A DNA stretch of 64,000 bases from Misgurnus anguillicaudatus (Eukaryota > Chordata > Actinopteri > Cypriniformes > Cobitidae). This document shows, in pieces, positions 32,741-44,801 of the stretch. Made by a program: the position numbers and the translations under genes. Positions within the stretch are counted from its first letter, which is position 1; every line of letters begins with the position of its first letter. The notes under the pieces are model-generated. The model was given only the letters and a program-made list of their open reading frames with translations, did not search any database and was not told the DNA's origin. The stretch spans positions 32,059,501-32,123,500 of the forward strand of contig NC_073353.2 of NCBI RefSeq assembly GCF_027580225.2, read 5' to 3'.

Positions 32741-34290
32741 CATGTATTCCTACAATATATTGGTTCTTTGATGTTATCAGTTTATTTTAAAATAAAAAAG
32801 GTAAGTCACTAGATTTTGCTCAGTTTCATGCTATTAGCACATATTTAATGCAGTTATATTTCATGTATTTGCTAAATCTATGCTAAAAACTCACTCCTGT
32901 TACTTTTAGTTCTGTTATCAAAATGCCTCCATTAAGAAATCATGTTAAAAAAATCAACTAGTTACCTGAGATTGACCAATACTTATTTTGAAAAGTAAAA
33001 TATGCGTTTAGTATTAAAAATAAGATAAAAATGAACTTAAATTTTGATGAGTTACAACATGCAATTGGCACTAATTTGGTGGAATGGACCATTTTCAATT
33101 CAGATGACCTTTAGCCCACAACCTCTGATGAAGCTTCGCATTTATAAATTCCTAGATACATCCTAGACACAACACCATTAGATTGCAGTGATGATAAGGA
33201 ATGATGATGAGGAAGAGCAATCTATCAGTCTGCCCCATTTGATCTCTTCCTAATTAACTACTCCACAAACTGCGTCACCTTATCTCCGCATCATAAATAC
33301 ACATCTAAACAACATGCTCAATTACAAGCAACTGGTTTGACCTCTAACTGTACCGTTATTTATCATTTATGAATTAATTTACTGGAACAAAATCATTTTA
33401 AGTACAAGTAATTTACTTACTTCATTTCAAAAAGAGAAGCAGTCTTATATATATATATATTATAATCATGACTCTGAAAACCCTTCTTGAACGCCTAATC
33501 AGTGTGCCAAGTGCGCTCACTACTTGGACCCTTATTAAAATGCACTAAATTGTAATATTGCTTTCAAAATGACATTGAATGCTCCTTGGGGCACAGAGTA
33601 TCATTTGCAGGTATTACCGAAGCTCTTGATCCATAACAAAATAATAGTTCAGATTAACGGTAGCTTGTTTCAACTGTTCCAGTATGTATAGTTGTTTTAA
33701 TAGTAGAGAAAAGTTCCTTTAGAAGCTAGAAAAACTTCTCTTTGGACTGACATGGTTAATGATCTGTTCCCATTGTGCACAAACCAATTAGCTTACGTGA
33801 CCCCAAGCTTTGGTACCATAACAGTCCAGCAGAACCTTGCGGCTGGCCACTGCCTTATCTTCAGACACATAAGAGGCTGGAAGCAATGCATTATGGGCTT
33901 GAGCTAGTCGAATGATGATATCACATTTGGGAAGGCTGCAATTAGCAAAAGCTGCTGAGAATGCTGGGAAATGTATTAAAGTCATACTGTTGAAAAAAAC
34001 TTGTTAATGTTTCTTTTAATTGAAAAACTGTTTAAATGTTTAACCAGGAATGCAGGGCAGTAGATATCCAGCGCTTGGCCCGAGACATTGGTGCATTGAT
34101 ATCAATCCACTATAAAAGATGCATTTTAAAAACTTTAATTTAATCTTTCAATACTAAAAAGTGAGACTGGCTTGAGCATAAATCCTACTTTCTTTATGCC
34201 ACCACTATACACATTATGTCCAACTATTCCTGTTGCTTCTCTGCTATTATACTTTGTACAGTATCGAACCCACTGACCACAGTTCAAATA
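32741..34290. other. Repeat-poor interval
   Basis: No gene recognised. A short (AT)n lies at about 33447-33461. The stretches at 33110-33340 and 33780-33975 are free of inverted repeats and could be conserved non-coding DNA. The frame at 33788-33985 (minus, 65 codons) has no domain and no splice context. Confidence 0.4.
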
Positions 34291-34295
34291 ACTCT

Positions 34296-35055
34296 ACAGG
34301 CCCTATATCATACACCCGGCGCAATGCGCGCCGCAAGTGTTTTTGCTAGTTTTAGCCCGGAGCAGTTATCATTTTCATGTCATGTCCAGTTGTTTAAATA
34401 GCAAATGCATTTGCACCTATTTTTGCGACTTTGGGCGTTCTGGTCTGAAATTGATGTGTGTTCAGGCGCATTGTTGGCATGTTGCTATTTTGAGGCAACT
34501 AAAATAGACTATGCCATTGACCAACTAAAACCTGGTCTAAAGTCAATGGTGCAATATTGTTTTTGTTATTTATTTAAGCGCGTTAGTAATATGCGCCTAT
34601 AAACGAGAAGACAATGCACGTTTGCTTATCACACACATGGACAGCACACAAATGTTTTTAAATATGAAAAAATTAAAGTATTAAAATGTAAAAGGTTATT
34701 ATTGAGTCCCTTGAACATGAGGATCGATTACGCGATGTTAATAGGTGTAAAGAGTAGTTGAATGTTTTGCTTTAAACAAATGCAAATACTGCATTTATTT
34801 TGAAATGTTTTTTTTTAAATGCCACCCCATATATTTATTGTATATGATGAGTTTGTACCTCTGGATATGGTTAGATGAGAACCTTTTCTGGCTTTTAAAG
34901 GGAATAAGAGATGAGACTCTCATTGGTTTATTGCACATTATGCCCAAAACACACCAATTACTCAATACGAGAATAGGAACAACCATTTTAGACAGTGCGC
35001 TAGGCGCACATACCATTTTGCCGTCTTTAAATAAGTAAAAGTGGATTCGGATACA
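34296..35055. repeat. Dispersed repeat, 'cacccggcgcaatgcg' type
   Basis: Begins 'ccctatatcatacacccggc' with GC-rich 'gcgcaatgcgcgccgc', a start I recognise as a common cyprinid transposon end. It closes with 'agtgcgctaggcgcacatac'. The body is AT-rich with no gene. Exact ends and superfamily unresolved. Confidence 0.5.
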
Positions 35056-36595
35056 CCCTTTTAGCATGTGAGCTTTAGACAATGCACTAAGATCGTTAAA
35101 ATAGATAAGCTGATCACATTCATCAACCAGAATGCATAACCTTAGTGTGGCCTTGGCCATCACAACCACTGTAATTTACCTTTTAACCATACCAAAAGTG
35201 TTTCCAGATCACCCCACTTGTTAATCTCTGTTTCTCATCATTTTCTGACAGCACACAGGCAACATCACTTTATTTTGAAATAAAAATGAATGTGGGTTAA
35301 CCAGGCTGACGTCATCTTCCAAAAACAAGACTTTTTGTAAAAGGAGAGTCATGTGACCATGAGTCTTTGTAAACTAAATCCTTCCAGTCCGGGAAGCAGA
35401 ACAGACAACATTGTGTCAATCAAATATTCTCCGCCATGGAGAACTTCCAAAGAGATGAATGCGGGGTGAGAAGAGCTTCTACAGCGAAATCTCTCTCACC
35501 CCTTGAAGGCAGAGCTTTACAATTCAGCTCACACAGTCTGTGTCAGACGGCAGCGCACTGTGCTGATTCTCTTGGATTTGGTCCACGTGTCTCCTCAGCT
35601 CAGGCGAATCGTCTTGGAGAGAGGGCCCTGAGGCAAGGCTTTAAAAAGGTCTGTTCTGATAGTGGGGACCTGCTCGACTCTGACCGCCTTTCGAGGGAGT
35701 CTTGATCTTCTCTGACGTGCCGTTTCTCTCCACGCTGTATTTCACCAATGGATGCACGTGAAGCCATTCATGTCTTGGTATTTCTCTGGGTAGGAGCACA
35801 TACATAATCCAATACAAATTAATTTGAGGGATCTGCTTCAAAACGTATCTTGTCTCGCTGCCTACCGCTTACACAGTCAGCTGACTCCTGAGGCAACGTT
35901 TTAAACGTCACGGGACATTCCACATCAGTTTGCTGCACAAATAACAAGCCACATGGGAGAATCGATTTGCAATTTATTTTAGTAATGTTTGACAGTGTGA
36001 TACACAAAAAAGCATAAATGCAAATGGCACACACACATCACCCTGTTGGGTTGAGACTGCTAATGTTACCTTAGCTTAGGGCTAGTAAATTCTGTTAATA
36101 TAGCTTTTATTATAGTGGTCCAGGTACAGTCAATATTTTGCATTTTTAGGGTTATGGTGCACTTAATGATGTTGTTGCTTAAATTGTATGCTTTTTACAC
36201 TTCTGTGCCTGGTATTATTGCAAAATCTGTTTGAAATATAACACCCCATTACATTTTTTCTTCTTTTAAGGGCCATTTCCATGTAAGATGTCTAGTCTAG
36301 TTATATCTGCACTGTAAAAGTTATTATCCGTCTGCATCATGTCACTGCCGTTGCTCGGGCCAGAGGCTGAACATTTTTGAACAAGGGCCAATGCAGATGC
36401 ATTAGGGGTGGTTCACATTTAGCATCTAAAACTGGATTGAAAACGCGTTCGCGCCACTTTGCTTCTTTCCAGTGTTGCATTCTGAAAAGTTGAAGTATTT
36501 TCAACCCATCAATGCTGGGTTGTTTTAATCCATTGTTGAGTCAAATAAAATCAATTTCTCGGTTAATTTACAACTGCCTGACAACTCGTGTCAAC
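35056..36595. other. Repeat-poor interval with a Kozak-context open frame
   Basis: No recognised transposon except a small 'aatgctgggttgttttaatc' trace at 36510. It contains an 89-codon plus-strand frame (35436-35705) starting 'ccgccATGG', an ideal initiation context, in locally higher GC. An opposing minus-strand frame (35641-35841) overlaps it. Neither has a domain I can name. It could be a first exon, a conserved non-coding block or chance. Confidence 0.35.
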
Positions 36596-36597
36596 TA

Positions 36598-37955
36598 CAC
36601 CTGGGAAAATAAGTATTTCATACATCAGCATTTTTATCAGTAAGGGGATTTCTAAGTGGGCTATTGACACAAAATTTCCACCAGATGTAGCCATCAAGCC
36701 AAAGCTGAAATTATACAAAGAACTCAGAACATTTATGTATACAAGTTGAGTCATAATAAATAAAGTGAAATGACACAGGGAATAAGTATTGAACACATGA
36801 AGAGAACAAGGTGCAAAATGGCATAGAAAGCCAGGAGATCACATGAAATCTGTCAGTATTGAGAGAGAAACCCTGCCCCCTATCAGTACTAATTGATATT
36901 AGCTGCTTTAGTCCTAATTGATGGCCTATAAAGGCTTCTCATTACCCGTGAGGCACATAGGAAAGACATGATGGGTAAAAGCAAAGAACTCTCTCAAGAT
37001 CAGGAGAGTACTCAAAGAGCCAAGAACCATTCGGGCAGAACTTCAGAAAAAAGCCCTTGCATCAGCAGGAATTGTTGTTTCAAAGAAAACTATAAGCAAT
37101 GCACTGAACCGCCATGGCATCCATGCACGCTCTTCCACACAAGACTCCATTGCTGAACAAAAAGCCTGTTGAGGCTCGGTTAAAGTTTTCGAAAGAGCAT
37201 TTGAAGAAGCCTGTGGATTATTGGGAGACTATAGTATTGTCAGATAAAAGCAAAATTGAACTTTTTGGCAGTCATTCTACACACCATGTTTGGAAAAGAA
37301 ATGGCACTGCCCACCCCCCCCAAGAACACTATACCAACTGTTTAGTTTGGGGGTGGAAGCATCATGGTTTGGGGTTGCTTTTCAGTAAGGGGTACTGGCA
37401 GACTTCAAATTATTGAAGGCAGAATGAATGGAGGAATGTACCGGGACATTCTGGATAAAAATCTGCTGCCATAAAACAGGGTGGACATTTCAGCAAGACA
37501 ATGATCCCAAACACAAGGCCAAGGAAACAATGAAGTGGTTTCAAAGAAAGAAAATCAAGTTGCTTGAATGGCCCAGTGAGAGAACTGAAGATCAAAGTTC
37601 ATAAAGAGGCCCAAGGAACCTTCGAGATTTAAAGACCATTTGTGTGGAAGAATGGGCCAGAATTACCCCTAAGCAATGCAGACGACTGGTCTCTCCATAC
37701 AAGAGGCGTCTAGAAGAATCACCAACAAAGGCTTTTCTACAAAGTATTAAATAAAGTGTGTTCAATACTTATTCCCTGTGTCATTTCACTTTATTTATTA
37801 TGACTCAACTTGTATACTTAAATATCCTGATTTCTTTGAATTTAATATTTGGCTAAATGAACTGAATTGAAATTCGAATTTTGTGTCAATAGCCCACTTA
37901 GAAATCCCCTTACTGATAAAAATGTTGATGAGTCAAATACTTATTTTCCCCGCTG
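36598..37955 (+). mobile_element. Tc1-like transposon, inactive, 1358 bp
   Basis: Flanked by TA on both sides (36596-36597 and 37956-37957). The terminal inverted repeats are about 210 bp (36598-36805 and 37745-37955), starting 'gggaaaataagtattt' and ending 'caaatacttattttccccgc'. Inner boundaries carry the mirrored 'cagggaataagtattgaaca'. The long inverted repeats belong to the IR/DR type. The left terminus has diverged by two or three bases from the right. A detached end of the same family lies at 62037-62205. Confidence 0.95.
36968..37752 (+). pseudogene. Tc1-like transposase, frameshifted and deleted
   Basis: The frame begins 'MMGKSKELSQD' at 36968, then jumps over most of the paired-type DNA-binding region (missing relative to the usual ~340-residue protein). 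Catalytic region traces: 'LSDKSKIELFG' with the first Asp at 37243, read in the 37114-37416 frame, then after a frameshift '[12 protein letters not shown]'-like and '[11 protein letters not shown]' text. '[12 protein letters not shown]' carries the second Asp near 37496. The segment that should hold the third acidic residue (after 'KLLEWPS') is deleted. It ends 'NKGFSTKY'-like before 37752. Several frameshifts, a large N-terminal deletion and loss of the third catalytic residue make it dead. Role when intact: cut-and-paste transposition at TA sites. Confidence 0.9.
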
Positions 37956-37957
37956 TA

Positions 37958-39190
37958 TTAAGTGAAATTCATACAAAAATCCTAATACTGTATCATACAA
38001 TGCCATTTTAAAAGAATTCTGTTTCGATTATTTCTTCACTTCATTTTTTTTAAAATTGGTGATTGTTTCTATTAATATGCATACTGCAAAAAAAAAAGTA
38101 AATGACATTAATGCCCCCCATGTCGAGACGCTTCAATTTTATTGTCTTATGATGATCTATTGCCGTCTCATGATGTATGATGCTTCATTTGGAATAATGA
38201 ATGATGTCACTGAATGGGCGTGGAGGAGCTCATTCCTAAAAAGGCCCTGTCGACAAATGATATCTTGCGTTGGTTTATGATGAATCTCGCTGTCAGCTCT
38301 GTGTCTGCTCTGGTTATGTTACAAATTCAACTTTATAATGTTCAGGACAGATTTGGAGGACAAACATAAACTTCACTCATATCATCATGCCGCGAATATG
38401 CACTTAAGAGACAACTACTAAGATTTTTAGTTTGTTGGCTAATTTAAAGTATTTGATGTCCTGCGTACTTTCAGGAAACATTTGAAACCTGCCCAAAAAA
38501 CTTCTGTAACTGCATGTGTTTTTACTGCACAGATCTGCAGGGTTAGAAGGGTAGTGGACAGAATTTAAATTGTTTCCCTTGAAAGGTGTTGGGTCTTATC
38601 GCTTCAGCACTTGTCAAAAAGAACAAATGTATTTTTCTTGTTTATCCCTTGAGCTTAATGACATGCAGACATCTATACATCCGACTTCTGCACCTATCAT
38701 TCTTTTCTTTCATTTTCTAGCTGTTCCTTACAGCACAAACTTCCTTTATCTGAATGACGCACATTTTTTGCTGAGGTCCAGTGGAGGAAGTTAATACTGT
38801 ATGTCACACACCGCTCACCAACAACGACAAGCGAACCGATTCGAGTAACACTTTGGATGAGTTGCGTAATTCATATGAGTCATCAAGTACCGTAGCTAAC
38901 AAAACAATGTTTGTGTCATATCAAACAAGGATACAAATAGGATTTGGGGTTATTATTGCAATAACATGTTTTATGTTTCATATAGCATTGTTTTTTCACA
39001 GGGTATTTTTATTTTGTTCTCTTATAAGAAAGATAAGGAATCTTTCACATATTTGCCAAGAAAATAAAGTTCATTCATAAAAGGTAGAACATCCTTTTAA
39101 GTTATTAGCAGAGATCATTATTTGTGCAGTCTGTTTCAAGCAATTTGCATACGATTCACAGCTCCTTCTGCAGTATACGCCTATTTAGTT
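37958..39190. other. Unassigned DNA
   Basis: No recognised repeat. A 99-codon plus-strand frame (38781-39080) contains one hydrophobic stretch near residues 52-78 but no start context, splice sites or family resemblance. Confidence 0.45.
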
Positions 39191-39194
39191 GAAC

Positions 39195-39480
39195 TCATAA
39201 AAGTTTACATTCCCTTGATTCTTAACACTTTATGATGGACAATCACTTTATATTTTTGTGTTTTGTAATATGTGTTAATGGGTCTCTTGTTCAATCTGAG
39301 CCATTAATCTGTCAACCATTCTTTAGAAAAATCCTCCATGGCCATTATTTGCCATTCCAGCATCTTCTGCATGTTTGACCCCTTTTTCCAAAAGTGACTT
39401 TATGAAGTTGAGATTCATCATTTCAGGACTTTTGAGTGACTCATACACAACTATAACAAAAGATATACACATGAAATGAT
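39195..39480. repeat. Possible dispersed repeat ('aaagtttacattcccttgat')
   Basis: The text 'aaagtttacattcccttgat' followed by 'tcttaacactttatgatgg' resembles a family seen widely in cyprinid DNA. Ends not resolved. Confidence 0.35.
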
Positions 39481-39782
39481 GCTCAGGAAGGATATGCATA
39501 TATTTAAGGATTAGTCAATTTTCTTAAAAAAAAAAAAATTATCCAGATAATTTACTCACCACCATGTCATCCAAAATGTTGATGTCTTTCTTTGTTCAGT
39601 CGAGAAGAAATTATGTTTTTTGAGGAAAACATTCCAGGATTTTTCTCATTTTAATGGACACCAATGTAACAGTTTTAATGTAGTTTAAAATTGCAGTTTT
39701 AAAGAACTCTAAACGATCCCAAACGAGGCATAAGGGTCTTTTCTAGCGACAAGATTGTCATTTTTGACAAGAAACATTTTAA

Positions 39783-39926
39783 AGTGCGTGTTGCAGGTTA
39801 ACCACCACTGTCGATTAATGGGTACATAAATCACTCAAGATATGTGTATAATTTTTAAAATGTGTCAAAAATGGTCTTAAAGACCACTTTTTTTACGTTT
39901 TTGGTATTAACGGTTTTTTTAACGCA

Positions 39927-39980
<54 letters not shown>

Positions 39981-40257
39981 GTAAATAATCTGCGATATCA
40001 GAACTGCACTTTACTCGTCTTTCTATAGTCATTCTCAATGCTCTCAAGGCGGCTTTGGTAAATTCTCTCCCCAGCGTGACGTCATACAGTGCGTTGTGGG
40101 GGAAAGGAGAATCATTGCAAACCGCTGTACTTTTTCATACTTTTTCGGGTTTTGTGATTCCCAACAACAGAAAATACAATGGATAACAGTTTAAATATTT
40201 ACTATCAACAAGCAAATTGCACAAATTCGTTGAAAAATTTTACCTGCAAAACGCCCT
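39783..40257. mobile_element. Nested TTAA-flanked element with internal microsatellite
   Basis: A 475-bp insertion with inverted ends 'agtgcgtgttgcagg' and 'cctgcaaaacgccct' and perfect TTAA repeats (39779-39782 and 40258-40261). It contains the (ATCT)n run. No coding frame. Confidence 0.9.
39927..39980. repeat. (ATCT)n microsatellite
   Basis: 54 bp of uninterrupted tetranucleotide repeat, 13.5 units, inside the nested element. Likely length-polymorphic. Confidence 0.98.
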
Positions 40258-40708
40258 TTAAACAAAAAAAGACATTAATTAGTATAATTCAACATACAAC
40301 AACGTCGGAACGGTCCTCTTTCTCCACACTTGTAAACACTGGGGCGTAGTTTCGCATACGTCCTCCGTGACCTTTTGACGTGATTACGTGACGTGACGTA
40401 TTAAGTGAGGTCGCGCCGGCACGTCACATGACCGGAGATAGACGAGAAGTCGTGGTTTAAAGTGCATATTTTAAATTTTCCTTTAAAAATGTAAAATCGT
40501 TTCGCTAAATAAGACCCTTATGCCTCATTTGGGATCGTTTAGAGTTTTTTGAAACTCTGTTGAAACTTCAATTTTAAACTAATTTAAATTGTTATGTGTT
40601 GGTGTCCATTAATGTCCATTAAAATGAGAAAAATCCTGGAATGTTTTCCTCAAAAAACATAATTTCTTCTCGACTTTTTTTTTTTAAGAAAATTGACTAA
40701 TCCTTTAA

Positions 40709-41620
40709 GAGCAAGGGGTGTTTAAACTTTTTAAAAGAATAATCGGTGCAATATTTGAGCAGATACTGCAAGCTCAGCAGTAATACTCAAGTCACAGATG
40801 TTTAAATACATATGTGCCTAAATTCACAGATTTTCCTGGCAAATCATTTCAAAGACTCTATCTAGGCCTAGTAATGCAGAAATGATTGCATGTTCCTGTG
40901 CACGAGTCATTAAAAACCTTAGTGGTCGCATGTTTCGAACGCATCACCAGGGGGCAGAGTTGTCTCATAGTTGTAATGCCTTATGAGACAATTTTCAGCT
41001 CAATATGTAAATACATTATAAAAGGCTGGGTCACTGTCAGAAGCTTAATAAAATAATAACATCTTCATCATTCAGTGAATCTGAGTTATCCGTGAGTCCT
41101 TTTCAGCATGCAGACTTTATTGTAGATAAAAAAATATGTTACCCGCGACCTCTCTGTTCACAAGTCCTAATTACTTCTGAAGGGCAAAGCTCCTGCTATG
41201 TCAAATTATTAGAGAGTGATTTTAAGAGCGTGTCAGAGTGAATTACAGTAATTCACGCTCTTATATTCTAATCATGAGCTGCCACAGTCAGAGAAGGCTA
41301 CCTGCATTTTTGGACGGCTGATTAGATGGTTCATCTAACCATGAACACAGACTGAGTAATTGGAAATTGAAATGTGTCATACATCACAAGAAATTCGTTC
41401 CTTAGGGTCAGTTTTTATATCAAATTACGCTCGAATAAAACAAGTTTATCATAGTGATGCGGATTAGATTAAAAGCGTTGGGCTGAGAGAGATGCAGTGG
41501 CATCATAGTTTATGTGCTGATCGAAATAGACACACAAATTTATAAAATAACTCGATTTTATGTTTTCTGAAGAAGAGAGTTATGTTTGTTTTTGCAAAAC
41601 TCGCCAGCGCGATTATTTTA
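40709..41620. other. Repeat-poor interval
   Basis: No gene recognised. At 41222-41264 an imperfect hairpin pairs 'taagagcgtg...tgaattac' with 'gtaattcacgctctta', with an 8-nt bulge on one side. The surrounding 41180-41400 lacks transposon structure and may be conserved non-coding DNA (inference). Confidence 0.4.
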
Positions 41621-41621
41621 A

Positions 41622-41775
41622 TATTTATGTATTTGGCAGATGCTTTTATCCAAATTGATTTACTGAACCATTCAAAGTATACATTTTATCACTATGTGTG
41701 TTCCTGAGGATTCGAGCCTGCACCTTTCTGCTTCTAATGCAATTCTCTACCAATTAAGTTACAGAGTTCTTGGTC
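41622..41775 (-). mobile_element. tRNA-derived SINE, minus strand
   Basis: On the minus strand, 'taacttaattggtagagaat' (A box) and 'ggtgcaggctcgaatcc' (B box) are spaced as in a tRNA. They are followed by a body ending 'ggataaaagcatctgcca', the 3' tail shared by common fish SINEs. It corresponds to the HE1-like group as I remember it. Pol III-transcribed, LINE-mobilised, non-coding. Confidence 0.8.
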
Positions 41776-41974
41776 ACTGCTAAGATATCAAAGAGATTGT
41801 TATGGCAGATGATACCTTTTAAGTCTAAATGAGTCTAGCATACCTTTTGTTTAGATGTGCAGATATGGCTTAAGGCATCTGTCAGACTATTATGAATATA
41901 TTCAATTGAAGTTTAATCCTATGCTTCCTGTGATACCTGGTAATTGAGATTTTGGATAATCCGGTCAGCATTAA

Positions 41975-42227
41975 AGGGATGGTTCACCCAAAAAAATGAA
42001 AGTTCTGTCATCATTTTCTCACTCTTTGTTCTGATGACAACGAAGAAAGAACTTTTGAGGAATGTTTGAAACCAAACCAATCATGAGCCCCATTGACTTC
42101 CATAGTAGGAAAAAAGAATACTATGGAGGTCATGAACCGGTTGGTTACAAACATTCCTCAAAATATCTTCCTTCATGTTCATCAGAACAAAGAATTGCTT
42201 TTTTTCATTTTTAGGTGCACTATCCCT
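41975..42227. mobile_element. TTAA-flanked AGGGATGGTTCACCC fold-back element, complete
   Basis: A 253-bp complete element between TTAA at 41971-41974 and 42228-42231. Ends 'agggatggttcaccc' and 'ggtgcactatccct'. The hinge contains 'cattgacttccatagtagga'. It is the best-preserved copy in the window of the family that gave rise to the minisatellite at 1-829. Confidence 0.95.
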
Positions 42228-42231
42228 TTAA

Positions 42232-43362
42232 GTGCAATTCCCATACTATTGCCTCCCTCAATCAATTGTGTTTTCTCACTTTTGTATGTTGCTTTGCATA
42301 AAAGCATCTTTTTGTCTCTTTTTTAATATTAATATTTTTTGTATATTATACAGTATTTAAATAAAATTATGGTAAGAATCCTGGATACATGTACATGCCT
42401 ATTATCTTTGTAGGGTGGTCATTATAATGGGTCAATTTATTTTTTGAAATGTTCAACCCTCTAAATGTGTTAGGATATCAATAAAAACACTGCAAAATTT
42501 TGAATTGTTCCTACAATATCTAGAGGTTGCTCAAAGCCTTTGACTATTTCCGAAATCACTTTTTTTGCAAAAACTGTACCATTTAAAAACGCACAAGACA
42601 CATAAAAGTTGCTTCTGATATAGCGGACTTGCTTCGTGTTGCTTCAGCCATTGTCTCAGTGTATATTGTCTATTGTGCTTCATTCCCATTAAAGCTTTCT
42701 TGCTTTAAAATACATACCACAACCAAAACAGGAGTTTTAATTGCATGGAGGATCGTCAAATAAGTCCTGCCATAATTATATATTATTAAACAATTATACA
42801 TGCTAGCACAAAGTATCACATAATACGCAAATGTGTTAAACTTCAAAGGTCTTAAGCAACCTCTAAATATTAATTAATATTGAAAAAAATTTGCACCATT
42901 TTTTATTTATTTATTCAAACATATTAGTGGGGTGAGAGCATGAACTTTTAAAAGTAAAAAAAAAGTTTAAAAGTAAAAAAAAAATAAGGACCACCCTAAT
43001 GTCTTTGAGATTGTCTGACGGTGCACTGGGTGCATTCACTTCCCGCTTCCAGATTAGAATTTTGTCAGCAATGCAGACATAAATGGAGTTCAGTAAAAGA
43101 TGATTTGTCTCACCTGACCACTGCGTATGATTGAATCTGATCGCATGCTGTTGTAACGTGTGAGACCAGAGGCAGAGGCGGGAGCAAGGGCGGAGCTGGT
43201 AGAGGCAGATGCCAGGGCGGAGCCAGAGCGGATACCTGAATGGTACCTGAATGATACCAAATGGTTTGAATGAGGTAACATTTCAAGCATTTAGTAACAT
43301 TAAAACATTAAGATTGCAAACTCGTAAAATCAAAACATTTACTAAACAAGCGTTGAGTAACA
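42232..43362. other. Unassigned DNA
   Basis: No gene recognised. A GC-rich patch at about 43150-43240 ('gcaagggcggagctggtag') stands out from its AT-rich surroundings and contains near-repeats of 'agggcggagc'. Confidence 0.5.
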
Positions 43363-43366
43363 TTAA

Positions 43367-43885
43367 AGTGCACCTATTTCACTGCTAAAAAACTTTATTT
43401 TGTGTATTTGGTATACAATGTGTTTTCACGTGGTTTATGGTTAAAAACACATTATTTTCCTCATATTGTATATTTTTGTAGCTCCAGATTTCACTCTCTT
43501 CCTGAAACGCACAAAATTAAATAGCTCTGTGTCCCTGATTGGCCAGCTTGTACGTTGTGATTGGCCTGAATACCTCTGACATCAGCCGCTCCTTACCATG
43601 TTTGAAACATTCAGTCACAATGCAATGCTGACAGGAGTTAATTTACAGACTGTGAGTCCAAGCGGGAGGAATTATGATAATGTCGGTCTTGTCAACATCA
43701 CCAATCCCAGTAAGTAAACTGTTGCCTACAATCTGTGTGTCCAAGAAAAGAGATTTACGTTGGAGACGATAACTCGCGTCATTGTTTCCTTTGGGGTATG
43801 CACCATTTGCATATCCTTAACATGTACTAATACACACTTACACACCAAAAGAAATGTAAAATCATGAATCGGACCATAGTTGCTC
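43367..43885. mobile_element. TTAA-start repeat (AGTGCACCTATTTCAC)
   Basis: Begins 'agtgcacctatttcactg' after TTAA (43363-43366) and runs through 'tggccagcttgtacgttgtg' to 'aatcatgaatcggaccatag'. I recognise it as a common cyprinid repeat of about 550 bp. The right terminus and its TTAA are not evident. Confidence 0.7.
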
Positions 43886-44440
43886 AGCGTTCCAGACATC
43901 ATTTTCAGGTTTAGGTGGGAAATATTCTAATTCCAAGTTGCACAGAACATATAGCATTATAGCAAGGTGTTACCCAGACAGCAGACAACTCCGGGTCGTA
44001 TCCGCACCTAGAGTCATCTGCTGTCTGAGTAGGATCATCCACAATGCTCTTTTTGAATTGTTTATTATCCAATCTTTGTTTTGTCGATTCTGTATCTTTC
44101 TTCAGTGTCAGAGCTTTTTCTCTGAAACCCATGAAGGCCATAATCCAAGTCTTCTCTTCACTGTTGAAGATGAAACTGATGTTTGGTGTTTACCGTTCAA
44201 TGAAACTGGTGGCAGAACTCCAGTGAGGGGTTGTTTCTCGAAATACAGACTTTGATGTTCCTGTCTTCCTGTTGTAGTCTGTGCTGACTGTTTGATTCCT
44301 TCAAGACAGCAGTGTATGAAATAGCCTTCATCTGTTTTGACTTGCATTTCTCCCAAGTCACCATACTCTTGAAAGTGTACTGAAATGCTGAAAAAATCTA
44401 TTTTCCACCAAAGCATGATTTCTTAAAGATGGTATAATCA
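43886..44440. other. Unassigned DNA
   Basis: Overlapping frames on both strands at 43911-44416 (76-105 codons) have no domain I can name and no matching splice signals. Confidence 0.45.
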
Positions 44441-44569
44441 TATTCAGTGGGGGCGGTGACCTCTTTATTCGAGGGCATACGATGCGAAGTTCGTCACAAC
44501 ATGTATGTAGCCCGTCATGTGTGTGGTTCATAATTTCTAAATATATTTGGTGCTTTGAGTGATCCAGTG

Positions 44570-44801
44570 TGCATCACGTGTCTTGTCAAAATAAGTGCCT
44601 GCTGCAGATGCATCTAAAGGGTTTATGATAAAAGAGACGCTCGCTTTGCCAGATATTCGCATAATCTCATACGTAATCAGAGTTAAGGGAGTGTCATGCG
44701 TGTATTTTGTGAACGTGAGCGTCTCTTTTATCATAAACGGTTTTGACGCGTGTGCAGCAGGCACCTATTTTGACAAAAAAAACACGTGATGCAAATAGTT
44801 C
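44570..44801. mobile_element. Fold-back element core, ~80-bp arms
   Basis: Arm 1 (44570-44652, 'gcatcacgtgtcttgtcaaa' through 'gataaaagagacgctcgc') is mirrored by arm 2 (44718-44801, 'gagcgtctcttttatcat' through 'acacgtgatgc'). The near-identical opposing frames at 44537-44764 and 44595-44789 arise from this symmetry. The repeat may extend left to about 44440 ('attcgagggcatacgatgcg'). Confidence 0.85.

Larger units (their letters stand above)
39508..40704. mobile_element. TTAA-flanked AGGATTAGTC fold-back element, copy 3
   Basis: Between TTAA at 39504-39507 and 40705-40708. Arms match copy 1 ('tgttgatgtctttctttg', 'aaacgaggcataagggtc', 'aagacccttatgcctcat'). It includes 'acactggggcgtagtttcgc' and the CpG-rich 'gtcacatgaccggagatag' of the centre. 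The left arm is interrupted by the element at 39783-40257. Confidence 0.95.

Noticed and set aside
38781..39080. 99-codon frame with a hydrophobic segment as a small membrane protein
   Set aside because: No initiation context, no splice sites, no recognisable family, and in AT-rich DNA a hydrophobic stretch is expected by chance.
43911..44416. Overlapping frames of 76-105 codons on both strands
   Set aside because: Opposite-strand frames overlap without any domain or splice signal. I could not choose a coding strand.
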